A DNA stretch of 64,000 bases from Candidatus Dormiibacterota bacterium. GTDB lineage: Bacteria; Chloroflexota; Dormibacteria; Dormibacterales; Dormibacteraceae. Position 1 is the first letter of the stretch. Every line of letters begins with the position of its first letter. The notes beneath the pieces are model-generated. The model saw only the letters and a program-made list of their open reading frames with translations, was not told the DNA's origin and searched no databases. Location: assembly GCA_003169845.1 (NCBI GenBank), contig PNAG01000012.1, forward strand, positions 1 through 64,000, in the 5' to 3' direction. Below are positions 18,624 to 28,075 of this stretch, in pieces. A program made the translations under genes and the position numbers.

Positions 18624-21024
18624 AGCCGAGCCCCACCAAGTACCCGCGCACCTTCTCAGCCGCCGTATCTCGATCATGCTCGATCGTCACCAGCGTGACC
18701 CGGTACTTGTCCCACCAGGTCTCGAATGCCGACACGACGAGCCCGCGCTCGCCAGCTACGTAGCGGTCGAGGATCGTCAGAAGCTCGGTGTCCAAGATGC
18801 TCATCACGAACTCGCGCGCCGATGACTCATCTAGCTCCGACCGGGCCACGTGCAGCTGAGTCACGAACTGCTTCTGGAGCCTTTTCAGCTTCGCAGTGAC
18901 TGCTGCGAGGCCCTTCTTTGCAGCCTTGAGCTCCTCCTCGGAGAGCTCCTCCGTGCCCTCCTTTCCATTCTCTTCGTCCTCGGCGCTCCCACCGATCGCA
19001 GCCTTCACGGTCGCCTCAAGATCAGCCTTGTTGGCCTGCAACTCCTCGATGTCAGCGAGGTAGTCGGGAAGAAGGCGCGTCACGAGCTTGTGATCGAGCC
19101 CGTTGTCTTTCGACGCCTCGTCCTCCAGCGCGTTGACAATGCTCGCCTCCCAGGACTCGAGCAGACCGGTGAATCCGCGCGCGGCGATAGTCTTCAGGTC
19201 GTTCTGCGTGTCTCCCCACCAGCTCGCTATTACGCCGGCGACTTGGAACCGATCGAGGAGGCCCACCGGTCGAACCGCAGCCTGGAAGCTGGATAGCAAG
19301 TCGGCGCGGAGCTGCATCAGCTGCTGGTCCTTGCCGATGTGACCGATGCCCGTCCGGTGCTCGCGCCACCAGGTATCAACCACAGCGCCGAGAGCCTGCT
19401 CCTGCGCAAGCACGCCTTCGTCGCCTCCGACGAGGCGCTTCAAATCCGAACGCGCAGCCACCACGACACCGAACTCAAAGTAGCCATCGCTTCGATCAGC
19501 GAGCAGATGCAGCGGATCCAAGCCATGCGCCGAGAACAGGCTCTCCTTAGCTTCCACCTCCGATTTGGGGATTCCGCCCCGCAGGTGTGCCCGCACGTCC
19601 TGCGGCTCCGGGGCAGGCGCATTGTCGGCGTAGCGACGGATATTCAGGTTGTCGTCGTTTTTTCTGAGCTCCTCCCGCCCGACCACGGTCGAGAATCCGG
19701 GGATCGCCTCGAACGCTTCATATGCGCTTACGACCTTCTCGATATGTTCGGGAAGAAGCTCGTTCTTTGCGCGCCCCTCGTAGTACTCCTGATCGGCGTT
19801 GATGAAGAGCACCTTCTCCCGCCTATCGTCGGGCTTGGTGCCGGGAGCGCGCAGGACCAAAATGCACGCTGGGATGCTGGTGCCATAGAAGAGATTCGGT
19901 CCGAGACCGATGACCGTATCGAGAATGTCCTCATCGAGGAAACCTGTACGGATCTGCTTCTCCTCCCCACCCCGAAACAGCACGCCGTGCGGCATGACCG
20001 TGACCACCATGCCCGCCGCTCGCAAAACCGCGAGCATGTGCTGGACGAACATGAGATCCGCCTTCTTGCCTGACTCTGGACAGAATCCGAAGCGGAAGCG
20101 CTCTGGAAAGGGAATCGCGTCGCGACTGTAGTTTTGACTGAAGGGCGGATTCGTGATGACCCTGTCGAACCGCATCAACTCGCCGGACTCGAGATGCTCT
20201 GGCCTCGCGAGGGTGTCCTCGTTTCTGATATCAGCGTCGGCTATGCCGTGCAGAAGCATGTTCATCTTGGAGATGGCCCACACGCCGCCGTTGGACTCTT
20301 GTCCGTACAGGCGAAGGTTCTTCGAGTTGCGTTGATGCTCCTCGAGGTACTCCTTTGAGAGGATGAGCATGCCACCCGACCCCGAGCAAGGGTCATAGAT
20401 GCGCATCCCCTCTCCGGGTTTGGCAATGCGCACCATCATTCGAACGACCGATCGCGGCGTGTAGAATTCCCCACCCTTCTTGCCAGCGGAGTCGGCGAAG
20501 TCTCGAATCAGGTACTCGTACGCGGCTCCAAGAAGGTCCGGGAACTCGAAGTCTTCGTTGCGCAGCGGGTACGTAGAGAAGTGCATGATCAGGTCACGTA
20601 GCTTCTTGTCCGAAATCGTCGACTGTCCGACTTTGCGGTTGAAGTCGATGTGAGTGAGGACGCCGTCGAGACTCGTGTTGGTCTCTTCCAGCGAAGCCAA
20701 GGCCTTGTTCAGCCCATCTCCCAAGTTGTGGTGCAGCTCATCGCGGAGGTAGTCCCACCGAGCTACGTCTGGGACGAAGAACGTGTCTGCGTAGAAGCTC
20801 GGGTGGTTGGCGCGCTTCTCCGCCTCCTTACGAGAACGTCCCTTGCCGAGCTCACGATCGACGATCTCCTGCCAGCGCTCCTCGAAGACATCTGAACAGC
20901 GCTTCAGGAAGAGCATCCCGAAGATGTACTCCTTGAACTCCGAGGCATCCATCTTGCCGCGGAGGATGTCGGCGGCTGCAAAGAGATGGCGCTCGAGCTG
21001 GGGCAGGGTCAGCGGCACAGGCAC
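18616..21024 (-). CDS. hsdM: Type I restriction N6-adenine methyltransferase subunit M
   Basis: This 802-aa protein has the HsdM N-terminal helical domain ([20 protein letters not shown]), SAM motif [14 protein letters not shown] and the catalytic NPPFSQNYS of N6-adenine methyltransferases. Typical HsdM proteins are about 500 aa. The extra C-terminal region of about 300 residues contains a basic/acidic coiled-coil stretch ([20 protein letters not shown]) and may replace part of the HsdS-HsdM contact surface. It is the first gene of the restriction operon. Upstream lies the 1.1-kb repeat-rich gap that separates it from the divergent VirD4-like gene. Confidence 0.93.
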   Translation of the reverse strand: MPVPLTLPQLERHLFAAADILRGKMDASEFKEYIFGMLFLKRCSDVFEERWQEIVDRELGKGRSRKEAEKRANHPSFYADTFFVPDVARWDYLRDELHHNLGDGLNKALASLEETNTSLDGVLTHIDFNRKVGQSTISDKKLRDLIMHFSTYPLRNEDFEFPDLLGAAYEYLIRDFADSAGKKGGEFYTPRSVVRMMVRIAKPGEGMRIYDPCSGSGGMLILSKEYLEEHQRNSKNLRLYGQESNGGVWAISKMNMLLHGIADADIRNEDTLARPEHLESGELMRFDRVITNPPFSQNYSRDAIPFPERFRFGFCPESGKKADLMFVQHMLAVLRAAGMVVTVMPHGVLFRGGEEKQIRTGFLDEDILDTVIGLGPNLFYGTSIPACILVLRAPGTKPDDRREKVLFINADQEYYEGRAKNELLPEHIEKVVSAYEAFEAIPGFSTVVGREELRKNDDNLNIRRYADNAPAPEPQDVRAHLRGGIPKSEVEAKESLFSAHGLDPLHLLADRSDGYFEFGVVVAARSDLKRLVGGDEGVLAQEQALGAVVDTWWREHRTGIGHIGKDQQLMQLRADLLSSFQAAVRPVGLLDRFQVAGVIASWWGDTQNDLKTIAARGFTGLLESWEASIVNALEDEASKDNGLDHKLVTRLLPDYLADIEELQANKADLEATVKAAIGGSAEDEENGKEGTEELSEEELKAAKKGLAAVTAKLKRLQKQFVTQLHVARSELDESSAREFVMSILDTELLTILDRYVAGERGLVVSAFETWWDKYRVTLVTIEHDRDTAAEKVRGYLVGLGYE

Positions 21025-21339
21025 ATCTAGGCTTCAGACACCAAAAGACCCGCTTCCAGCCAACTCACGGTCGAATTCTCGCCGACGACGTCCTAATAGT
21101 CTCCGATCCCTTTCTGGAACCCGCCCGATTCGTTCTGGCGGCGCCTACTCGTTTGGCCGCTGAGCTAGGGGCGGAGTTAATCGTTCCGACTTGTGCCAAC
21201 TCGGTGTCGAGGCCCTCCTCCTGACCCGTCTTCCGCCTCTCAGTGGCAACGATCAAGCGGCGACCCAACACCGTCGGCGACGTTCAATGCTCGCTACCTG
21301 CCGGGGCGGACTCTGGCCCGCCGTCCAGGGGTCGGCAGA

Positions 21340-22140
21340 TGGGCAGCGGACGGTCAGCGTACGTTCAGCGTGCGTTCAGCGTGCGTTCAGCGTGCGTTCA
21401 GCGTGCGCTCAGCGTGCGTTTTGAGGTCGAGGCCAAGTTTCGGACTAGGTCTCAAGAGCCGCCCCAGCGTGCGCTCAGCGTGCGCCTCGTTTCTAGAGCT
21501 GCTCCCATGAAGACTCTCGCGCAACCACGCTGGAACCTGTGGGCAACCTCACCGCGGCGCTTTGCCGCCTGGACATCCCGAAGGCAGCCGATCTCAGCGG
21601 GTTTTCAGCGGGTGGTCAGCGGGTGCACTGCGGGTGCACCCGACCGTTACTTTTGCCTCCGCCGCGGGGGATTGATTAGGTATGAAGACTTTCGCGCAGA
21701 CACGCTGGAGCCTCCTCGCACCCATCACCTCGGTGTCGCTCGGCCAACAACGCGAAGCCAGCCGGCGGTCAAAAGGCGCACAGCGTGCGCACAGCGTGCG
21801 GTCAGCGTGCGGTCAGCGGACACGCTGAGATCGAGACAGAACGTAGGTTTGGCCTTTTAGGGTGGCTTATCGGGCGGTCAGCGTGCGCTCAGCGTGCGCC
21901 TCGTTTCTAGGCTGCTCGCATGAAGACTCTCGCGCACCCTAGCTCGAAACCTCTCCGAGACTTTCTTCGCAGGTTCGTTCGTCCCGATGCCACTGTCCCC
22001 GGAAGGAGCGGGTGCTCAGCGGGTTGTCAGCGGGTTGTCAGCGGGTTGCCAGCGGGTGCACAGCGGGAGGACCCGACCGTCACTTTCGGCTCCGTCATGG
22101 GGGATTGATTAGGTATGAAGACCTTCGCGCAGACACGTTG
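21340..22140. repeat. Iteron-like 11-bp repeat clusters within a duplicated leader block
   Basis: This gene-free 1.1-kb stretch (21025-22114) holds six clusters of 11-bp units with the core TCAGCG. Type A units read GCGTTCAGCGT (six in a row at 21350-21415, more near 21465-21480, 21780-21825 and 21874-21895). Type B units read like TTGTCAGCGGG (about 21592-21640 and 22011-22062). Each A cluster near 21480 and 21890 is followed by CCTCGTTTCTAG and an ATGAAGACTCTCGCGCA; each B cluster is followed by GGGGGATTGATTAGGT and ATGAAGACYTTCGCGCAGAC. The A-B module thus occurs twice, with gene-start copies at 21507, 21682, 21920 and 22115. The one-turn spacing suggests an initiator or repressor binding array. 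Confidence 0.75.
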
Positions 22141-24643
22141 GAACCTCCCGGCGACCCTCACCTTTTTGGCGTTCGCCCCGCCGCGACTCGACGCCGGCGG
22201 CGACTCGCTGCAGCGCGCCCAGCAGCGGGTGGACCAGCTGATGAGGCTCGTCAGCGCAATCCATGCGGCGCTTGACGGCCTGCTATTCGTCCTTGGACAC
22301 GCTGTTTTGGTGGTAGCACACGTTGCCGTGGTCGCTGCCATTCCGACCGCCGTCGTCTGGCTGGTAGGCAAGACCGTCGTACCTCTGCTCCATCGCCGTC
22401 TCGGTCAGTCTCGCGTCTCCGGGGTGAGAATCGTGCCGCCCATCGACGGCGCCTACGACTCGGCGAGTTGGGTGGCTCTCTTCCGGATGCTCCATGCGAT
22501 CGCGGCGCCATCGTGGAAGCGCGCTCTATTCGGCCAGGCCTGGCTTGTGTTTGAACTCGAGGCCCGTGAGGGACACGTCATCGCCCGCTGCTGGTTCCCG
22601 ACCGAGGCCGAAATGCTCGTGGCGGCCGCGATCCGCAGCGCACTCCCCGGCGCCAACATCGTGCCGACCGAAGATGGCACGGCGCTAGCTCGACCCGAGG
22701 CCGCAAGGGCTCGGCTCCGCCTGTGGCGCGAAGATCTCTACTCGCTTGGTGCATCCCACACCGATGCCATTGCGACTGCCGCTGAGGCACTCGCCGAGGC
22801 TGGCGATGGATTGATCCAGGTCGCCGTAGCGCCCGACACCGGATGGGAAGCCCGTGCCGGCAAGCGGCTTGATCAACTGTCCGGCTTCGACTCGCACGAG
22901 AGCATCTTTCTGAAGCTCCTGCGCCTCCCGCTGGATTTTCTCTTCGAGTTCTGGTTCTCCTATCCCGAGCCGGCCTCAAAGCCACCTTCGCAGCGGCGCG
23001 CCGCGACTCCTCTCCCGCCGACAGATAAAGCCCTACAGGCGTGCTGGCGGGTCGAGGTGCGCCTCTGCTGTTGGGCACCACGCAGGTCCTCGGCAGTCGG
23101 CTCGTTGCGCCCGATCGTGTCGGCTTTCCAGGCGCTCGACGGCGAGAACCGGCTTCGCGTCGCGAGAGTCTGGTGGCCGCTCGGTTTCGATAGCGCGCTA
23201 ATAAAGCGCCTGGGACCCGGGCCCACCTCGATGGTGCTGTCGCCAGCCGAAGCGGCCCAGCTCTTCCACCTCCCGCTGGCCGGCGTCCCGATGGACTCGG
23301 CGCGCGTCCGCGTGATGCCGCGGCGCCCGTCCTCGGTTGCGGGCGAGGGCAGCGTGTTGTGCCGGCTGGACGACGATCGCGGGGCGGCGGTGAAAATCAG
23401 CCAGACCGACCGGCGCCACCACCTACACGCTGTCGGTCCGACTGGTGCGGGCAAGAGCACGCTGCTCCTCAATCTCGCTCTACAAGACATCGAGGCCGGT
23501 ATCGGAGTCGGTGTCATCGATCCCAAAGGCGACCTCATCCGCGACTTGCTCGAGCGTATCCCGACCCAGCACGCGAATCGCGTCATCCTCCTCGATCCTT
23601 CGACGCGCGAGCGCCCGGTCGGGCTCAACGTCCTCGAGTGCGACGACCCGAGTCAGCGCGAGCTCGTCACCGACGGCGTGGTCACGATCTTTCGCAAGAA
23701 CTTCGAGCGCTTCTGGGGGCCGCGGACTGACGACGTGCTCCGTGCGGCTCTCCTTACGCTCCTTCGCCACCCTGGGGCGACTCTGACCGAGGTGCCGCTT
23801 CTGCTGCTCAACCAACGCGTGCGGGCTCGCCTGACCAAGAACCTCGGTGACCCGATCGGGCTCAAGCCGTTCTGGCAGGAGTACGAGGCACAGACGGAGG
23901 GGCAACGACTGCAGATGGTCGGCCCGGTCCTCAACAAGCTGCGGACCTTCCTGATGCGACCGACCGTGCGGAATGTTCTCGGCCAGAGCCGGTCGACGAT
24001 CGACCTGCGCGAGGTGATCGATGGCGGCGGCATCTTGCTCGTAAACCTCGCCAAAGGCGCGATCGGCGAGGAGACGAGCCGCCTCGTGGGCTCTTTCGTG
24101 GTGTCGCGCCTCTGGCAGGCAGCGCTCGCGCGCGCAAGCCGTCCGGAGGCTTGGCGACCGGACTTCAACCTCTATCTCGACGAGTTCCACAACTACCTCC
24201 ACTTGCCCCAGTCCATCGATGATGTGCTCGCCGAGGCGCGGGCCTATCGGCTCAACCTGACGCTAGCCAACCAGCACCTGGCTCAGCTGCACGAGTCCAC
24301 CCGGCAGGCGGTCGCCTCCAACGCGCGAACGCGCATCGTTTTTCAATGTGGGCCGGATGATGCACGCCAGGTGGCCCGCGATTTCGAGCCGCTGACTGTC
24401 CACCAGCTCCAATCCCTCGATCGCTTCCAGATCGCGATCCGGCTCAGCGTCGACGGCCATACCCTGCCGCCATTCACCGGTACGACGTTGGCGGCGCCGG
24501 TGGGTTTGGGTGAGGAACACGCGGCCGCGCTGGCTGCTGCCAGCTTGGACCGCTACGGCCGGCCGGTGGCTGAGGTTGAGGCCGAGATCGTTGGGCGCCT
24601 TGGCCGCTTCGGAGCCGCCGGCGGCTTCAAGGAGATTGCATGA
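22115..24643 (+). CDS. VirD4/TraD-like DNA-translocating ATPase
   Basis: The 842-aa protein has a hydrophobic N-terminal part (two membrane segments within residues 1-90, including HAVLVVAHVAVVAAIPTAVV), a divergent middle region, and a HerA/FtsK-class ATPase domain. Walker A is HAVGPTGAGKSTLLLNLALQ with GVIDPKGDLIRDLLERIP following, and Walker B is NLYLDEFHNYLH. The C-terminal sensor segment is NARTRIVFQCGPDDARQVA. Such proteins are coupling or DNA-pumping ATPases of conjugative and integrative elements. No relaxase or secretion channel is nearby. It overlaps the next gene by 4 nt (ATGA). The ATG at 22115 is the fourth copy of a repeated start region. Confidence 0.85.
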   Translation: MKTFAQTRWNLPATLTFLAFAPPRLDAGGDSLQRAQQRVDQLMRLVSAIHAALDGLLFVLGHAVLVVAHVAVVAAIPTAVVWLVGKTVVPLLHRRLGQSRVSGVRIVPPIDGAYDSASWVALFRMLHAIAAPSWKRALFGQAWLVFELEAREGHVIARCWFPTEAEMLVAAAIRSALPGANIVPTEDGTALARPEAARARLRLWREDLYSLGASHTDAIATAAEALAEAGDGLIQVAVAPDTGWEARAGKRLDQLSGFDSHESIFLKLLRLPLDFLFEFWFSYPEPASKPPSQRRAATPLPPTDKALQACWRVEVRLCCWAPRRSSAVGSLRPIVSAFQALDGENRLRVARVWWPLGFDSALIKRLGPGPTSMVLSPAEAAQLFHLPLAGVPMDSARVRVMPRRPSSVAGEGSVLCRLDDDRGAAVKISQTDRRHHLHAVGPTGAGKSTLLLNLALQDIEAGIGVGVIDPKGDLIRDLLERIPTQHANRVILLDPSTRERPVGLNVLECDDPSQRELVTDGVVTIFRKNFERFWGPRTDDVLRAALLTLLRHPGATLTEVPLLLLNQRVRARLTKNLGDPIGLKPFWQEYEAQTEGQRLQMVGPVLNKLRTFLMRPTVRNVLGQSRSTIDLREVIDGGGILLVNLAKGAIGEETSRLVGSFVVSRLWQAALARASRPEAWRPDFNLYLDEFHNYLHLPQSIDDVLAEARAYRLNLTLANQHLAQLHESTRQAVASNARTRIVFQCGPDDARQVARDFEPLTVHQLQSLDRFQIAIRLSVDGHTLPPFTGTTLAAPVGLGEEHAAALAAASLDRYGRPVAEVEAEIVGRLGRFGAAGGFKEIA

Positions 24644-25734
24644 TCTTGGCCGCGATCCCTGCGCGCAGACCTTCGCGCCCCGAGCTCCAGCCGGCTTCGC
24701 GCGGCCATTCGCGCCTTGGCGCGAACCCCCTGCCAAGTTCGCACTGGCCGATTTCGTCCCCGGGACTGTCTCTCGTATCTGCATCGTCTACGAGAACCGT
24801 TCGAACCGTCGAGCTGCAACTTGCTGACGCTCCGTCGAGGTCGACCTCCGACTACACGCCGACACCGCGCGACATGGCCATGCTGATGGCTCTCGACTCC
24901 TACCGCTACCTCGACCGCGGCCAACTCCAGGCGCTCTTCTTCTCCGGTTCGCGGAGCTGCCAGTACCGACTCCGGTGGCTCGTCGACCACGGGCTCGTGC
25001 GAACGTGGCGCGTGGTCACGCGGCCCGGACGCGTGTGCCGATCCTCGATCTATCTACTCTCGCGGCGGGGGGCGGCCGCACTGGCCGAGTGGCTTGACGA
25101 GGACCCGCGGCAGTACCTCCGGCGAGCGGAGCACGCCCTCGAGCGTCGCTTTCACCTGGTCCATCAGCTCGAGGCCAACCAGTTCTTCGTCGGCCTTGCC
25201 TTCGCGGCACGCGAGCTGCTGGGCCACGGTCTCTACCACTGGGTCGGTGAGCATGGTGTTCAGGACGCCTACGCGGAAGGCGACGAGCGCGGACCAATCC
25301 CAGATGGATGGGGCCGGCTGGTCACGCCCGACCGCGAGGTGCTGATCCACCTCGAGTGGGATCGCGGTACTGAGCAGCCCCGTCGCCTTCGAGCCAAGCT
25401 CCATGCGTACACGGCCTACTTCACCGACCGCGCCGGCGCCTCTGCTAACCAAGTCCTGTTCGTCGCTCCGACCGAGCAGCGGGAACGCCAGATCGCCGGC
25501 TTGTTGCCGAACCATGCCGACGCCGACCGCGAGAGCTGCAGATTCTGGACGACCACGATCGCCTTCATCGCTCCCACCGGGCCGCTCGGACTTGTGTGGG
25601 CCGGCGATGGCTCTGGGCGGCGGGTCTCCATGCTGGACATGTCTGGCCTTCCTCGGTCGGACCGGCACGTTGAAGACGCGGTCGGCAAGCCGGCGTGGTG
25701 GCTCCGGCGTCCAGGCGGAGGCGGGGGCTCGTGA
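24640..25734 (+). CDS. Replication-relaxation family protein
   Basis: Residues 75-125 (TPRDMAMLMALDSYRYLDRG, QALFFSGSRSCQYRLRWLVD, HGLVRTW) form the winged-helix start of the replication-relaxation (Replic_Relax) family, found on actinobacterial and related plasmids and integrative elements near TraD-like ATPases. The C-terminal part contains IHLEWDRGTEQPRRLRAKL, which matches the family's nuclease-like E/D-x-D-x-G-T signature. A role in plasmid replication or DNA relaxation has been proposed for the family. Coupling by a 4-nt overlap to the VirD4-like gene supports a shared function. The first 70 residues are low-complexity, so the true start may be further downstream. Confidence 0.78.
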   Translation: MILAAIPARRPSRPELQPASRGHSRLGANPLPSSHWPISSPGLSLVSASSTRTVRTVELQLADAPSRSTSDYTPTPRDMAMLMALDSYRYLDRGQLQALFFSGSRSCQYRLRWLVDHGLVRTWRVVTRPGRVCRSSIYLLSRRGAAALAEWLDEDPRQYLRRAEHALERRFHLVHQLEANQFFVGLAFAARELLGHGLYHWVGEHGVQDAYAEGDERGPIPDGWGRLVTPDREVLIHLEWDRGTEQPRRLRAKLHAYTAYFTDRAGASANQVLFVAPTEQRERQIAGLLPNHADADRESCRFWTTTIAFIAPTGPLGLVWAGDGSGRRVSMLDMSGLPRSDRHVEDAVGKPAWWLRRPGGGGGS

Positions 25735-25777
25735 GCCGGCGGGGGTCGGACTCCGGCCCCTGGGAAAAGCCAAGTAG

Positions 25778-26032
25778 ATGAGCGGTGCGGCTGCCGTTAT
25801 GGTCGGGCGGTCGGGATTGGTCGTCGTCCTATCGGCCGAGGCCGTTAGAGTCGCCTGCGCCGAGCGGGGCTGGAGCCTGTCGGAGCTCGCTCGCCGTGCC
25901 AGCATTTCACGTCCGACGTTGGCGACCGCCCTGCGGGGCAAACCTGTGCGAGCGCGGACAGCCTGGAAGATCGCCCGAGCACTGGAGCAGATGCCTTCAA
26001 CGGAACTGACTCGCCTGCTGGCAGCGGCGTAA
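25778..26032 (+). CDS. Small XRE-type HTH regulator
   Basis: The 84-aa protein consists largely of a helix-turn-helix of the XRE/Cro class: RVACAERGWSLSELARRASI, then SRPTLATALRGKPVRARTAW, then KIARALEQMP. It lies 43 bp downstream of the replication-relaxation gene on the same strand and probably controls the VirD4-like/relaxation operon or copy number. It could bind the iteron-like repeats upstream of that operon, but this is inference. A short hypothetical gene follows after 2 bp. Confidence 0.75.
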   Translation: MSGAAAVMVGRSGLVVVLSAEAVRVACAERGWSLSELARRASISRPTLATALRGKPVRARTAWKIARALEQMPSTELTRLLAAA

Positions 26033-26034
26033 CG

Positions 26035-26304
26035 ATGGTCGGAGGACTCGCCATCTGCGCTCGCGACCTCGTCCTCGCGGTCTTCCGGCTCGCCGTCGCG
26101 GACCATCTAGGCGTTTGCTATGGCCACGATGAGCCCGGTCCCAACAAACGGACGAAGGGCAGTTTCCAAGCCGAAGCTGCTGACTTCCTTGTGAGTCCGT
26201 GGGCCGCCCACCTGGCGGATCTCGCGGGCTTTTCGGTCCACACCGTGTGGAAAGAAGCACAACGACAACGCCTTCAGGAGCTTGAGCTGGGCCGAGCAGC
26301 CTGA
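26035..26304 (+). CDS. Hypothetical small protein, 89 aa
   Basis: The frame starts 2 bp after the XRE gene's stop and encodes 89 aa with an N-terminal ICARDLVLAVFRLAVADHLG helix and a C-terminal FSVHTVWKEAQRQRLQELEL helix. I do not recognise a family. The close spacing supports co-translation with the regulator, but there is no clear ribosome site and the frame could be spurious. It converges on the CBASS-like operon with a 13-bp gap. Confidence 0.4.
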   Translation: MVGGLAICARDLVLAVFRLAVADHLGVCYGHDEPGPNKRTKGSFQAEAADFLVSPWAAHLADLAGFSVHTVWKEAQRQRLQELELGRAA

Positions 26305-26317
26305 TTGTGTCGACCGG

Positions 26318-26950
26318 CTATCGATGTGGCGGGCTGTGTCCGCTCAGCGCGATGCCAACCGCCACGAGGATCACCATAGCCAACACGATGCCGACGGCTC
26401 GGAGTGCTCCCGCGTGACGACTCAAGAACGAAACCGGCTCGGTCGTCGGACGATTGCCGGGCATCTTGACGAAACCGGTGAACCCGAGATCACTCTGAAC
26501 CTCCGCAAGGAAATTGTCTTGCCACTGTATATAAGCGTCGGCCAGTGCTTGGAATTGAACTTGGGGCGGCCGCGGCACCGCAGTGGCCGCGTTGAATACG
26601 TCCACCCCCGCACCCATAAGGCCGCTCACGGGCCTTTGCACGTCAGTCGGAGCCACCATCTGGGCGAAGGTGGCGGCTGCATCCGCTGCACGATTTGCAA
26701 CTCTCAATTCGGCGTATGCGTCGTCAGCAGCTGGTGTACCGGGCGTCTGGCCGTACAGCCGACTCGATGCATGCAGGTAGTCAGTAGTGGCAGATGACAC
26801 GCCGCGATATGCCTCGACCTTGAGATTTCGCCGCCACTGCTTGACCGTTTCCCGGGACGTGTACCAGTTACCAGCGAAGCCGATCACGCCACCAACGAGG
26901 GCAGTAAGAACTGGGACAGCGACCGCAACCCAATTGGGAATGGTCGTCAC
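26318..26950 (-). CDS. Membrane protein with helical domain, putative CBASS effector (second copy)
   Basis: The 210-aa protein has an N-terminal transmembrane helix (VAVPVLTALVGGVIGFAGNW), a charged juxtamembrane segment (YTSRETVKQWRRNLKVEAYR), about 120 residues of soluble helices, and a C-terminal transmembrane helix (AVGIVLAMVILVAVGIALSG). Its layout and two segments (juxtamembrane R-rich helix and FLAEVQSDLGF) parallel the neighbouring 181-aa protein, so the two look paralogous. In CBASS operons the gene after the synthase and E2-like genes usually encodes the death effector, often a membrane protein. It is the last gene of this operon, 35 bp after its paralogue. Confidence 0.6.
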   Translation of the reverse strand: MTTIPNWVAVAVPVLTALVGGVIGFAGNWYTSRETVKQWRRNLKVEAYRGVSSATTDYLHASSRLYGQTPGTPAADDAYAELRVANRAADAAATFAQMVAPTDVQRPVSGLMGAGVDVFNAATAVPRPPQVQFQALADAYIQWQDNFLAEVQSDLGFTGFVKMPGNRPTTEPVSFLSRHAGALRAVGIVLAMVILVAVGIALSGHSPPHR

Positions 26951-26985
26951 GGCACCTGCATCCTAATCTGGCCCCCGCCAAGGTT

Positions 26986-27531
26986 TCAGGGCGAGGACCT
27001 GCGGCCTTCTTGTTGAGTGCCCGGAGTTCGGAGCTCCCTGAAGACACGCCAGAAACCGAGGTGCGCTCGGACTGCAGCGATGTACGCCGACTCGAATGGT
27101 TGCAATGGTCCAAAGTCCAAGCCACCATCCACGTTCATCTCCGCGTCAGCGGTGATCGCAGGAGTCGCCCAGGCTTCCCGCATGTAACCACCAGCGACTC
27201 GGCGCGTCTCGCTGAGCAAAGCCCGATATGCAACTGCGACGCGGCTCGACTCGATCTCGATCCAAGCAGCGTGGAAGGCGAGCTGCTCTTGCACCTCCCG
27301 GATCGCCTCGGAGAGCCGAACCCGTTCCTCAGCCGAGTGATCATCGCGACGGCGCCGGATGGCGTACGCGAATTCCCGATACGCAATGCTTGCGGCAAAG
27401 GCCTTTGCAAACAGCTCGCGGCGGCGTGAAGTCGATTCGCGTCGCCCAGTGATCCAGTGACCCACAAGTAGGATCACAGCGGACACGATCGCAGCCACGA
27501 CTGCAGGCGTTATGGCGGCGTTTAGCGACAC
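26986..27531 (-). CDS. Membrane-anchored helical protein, putative CBASS effector (first copy)
   Basis: The 181-aa protein has one N-terminal transmembrane helix (ITPAVVAAIVSAVILLVGHW) followed by an Arg-rich segment (ITGRRESTSRRRELFAKAFA) and a long helical cytoplasmic domain ending in YIAAVRAHLGFWRVFRELR. It lacks the C-terminal membrane helix of its downstream paralogue. It starts 4 bp after the E2-like gene on the same strand, so it is part of the CBASS-like operon and the best candidate for the nucleotide-activated effector or one half of a two-subunit effector. No nuclease, phospholipase, TIR or SAVED motif is visible. Confidence 0.62.
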   Translation of the reverse strand: MSLNAAITPAVVAAIVSAVILLVGHWITGRRESTSRRRELFAKAFAASIAYREFAYAIRRRRDDHSAEERVRLSEAIREVQEQLAFHAAWIEIESSRVAVAYRALLSETRRVAGGYMREAWATPAITADAEMNVDGGLDFGPLQPFESAYIAAVRAHLGFWRVFRELRTPGTQQEGRRSSP

Positions 27532-27535
27532 TCTG

Positions 27536-28075
27536 TCACCGAGCGAACATAACCCGCCACGGTGAGATAGTCACCGATGACAAGATCAACTCGACCGTAG
27601 AAGCGGGGCTGCTCGACCAGACATCCTTCGGCATGCCATGTGGAGCTTCGGGACCTGGCCAATCACCCGTCTCCCTCCACCATGCCTCTCGAAACAGATG
27701 GACAACGACGAGGTCGATGAGACGGACGATACCGTCTTGTGGGCGCCATCGCATTTCGATTGGGTCGTCTGGATGCCACAAGCACAGCGACCCGTTGCCA
27801 TATCGATGCGGTGACTCTGTCGATCCATCCACGGTAACCACTGCGCCAGCGACCTGGGTGTAACCCACGACCTTGAGCTCAACCCGGCGAGCCTCGTAAT
27901 GGGGAACGTCGAGGCGTAGGCAGTAGGTCATCCCACCATCGCTGTTCGACTTCCTGACGGTCTGAGGATATGCCTCGCCAAGCACACGCTCGAACAGGAT
28001 TTTCGATCTCTGCGTCGCCCACCACGGGCCGCCCGGGCCTTTCCCGAAGCTACTACTTGGCTGTCGCATCCCCAT
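27536..28075 (-). CDS. Prokaryotic E2-like conjugating protein (Cap2-type) of a CBASS operon
   Basis: The protein is 179 aa. The segment SPHRYGNGSLCLWHPDD (residues 88-104) carries the E2-type signature, a H-x-YG-x-G-x-LC block with the presumed catalytic cysteine at C98, followed by the W-rich helix LIDLVVVHLFREAWWRETG. In type II CBASS an E2 (with or without fused E1) conjugates the C-terminus of the CD-NTase to a target and primes it. No E1 or JAB peptidase gene is present, matching the short, E2-only type II layout. The gene overlaps the CD-NTase end by 23 nt. Confidence 0.78.
   Translation of the reverse strand: MGMRQPSSSFGKGPGGPWWATQRSKILFERVLGEAYPQTVRKSNSDGGMTYCLRLDVPHYEARRVELKVVGYTQVAGAVVTVDGSTESPHRYGNGSLCLWHPDDPIEMRWRPQDGIVRLIDLVVVHLFREAWWRETGDWPGPEAPHGMPKDVWSSSPASTVELILSSVTISPWRVMFAR

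Noticed and set aside
21243..21860. Plus-strand frame of 205 codons upstream of the VirD4-like gene
   Set aside because: It reads through the iteron clusters, giving repetitive VRSACAQRAF-like sequence; the repeated DNA explains it.
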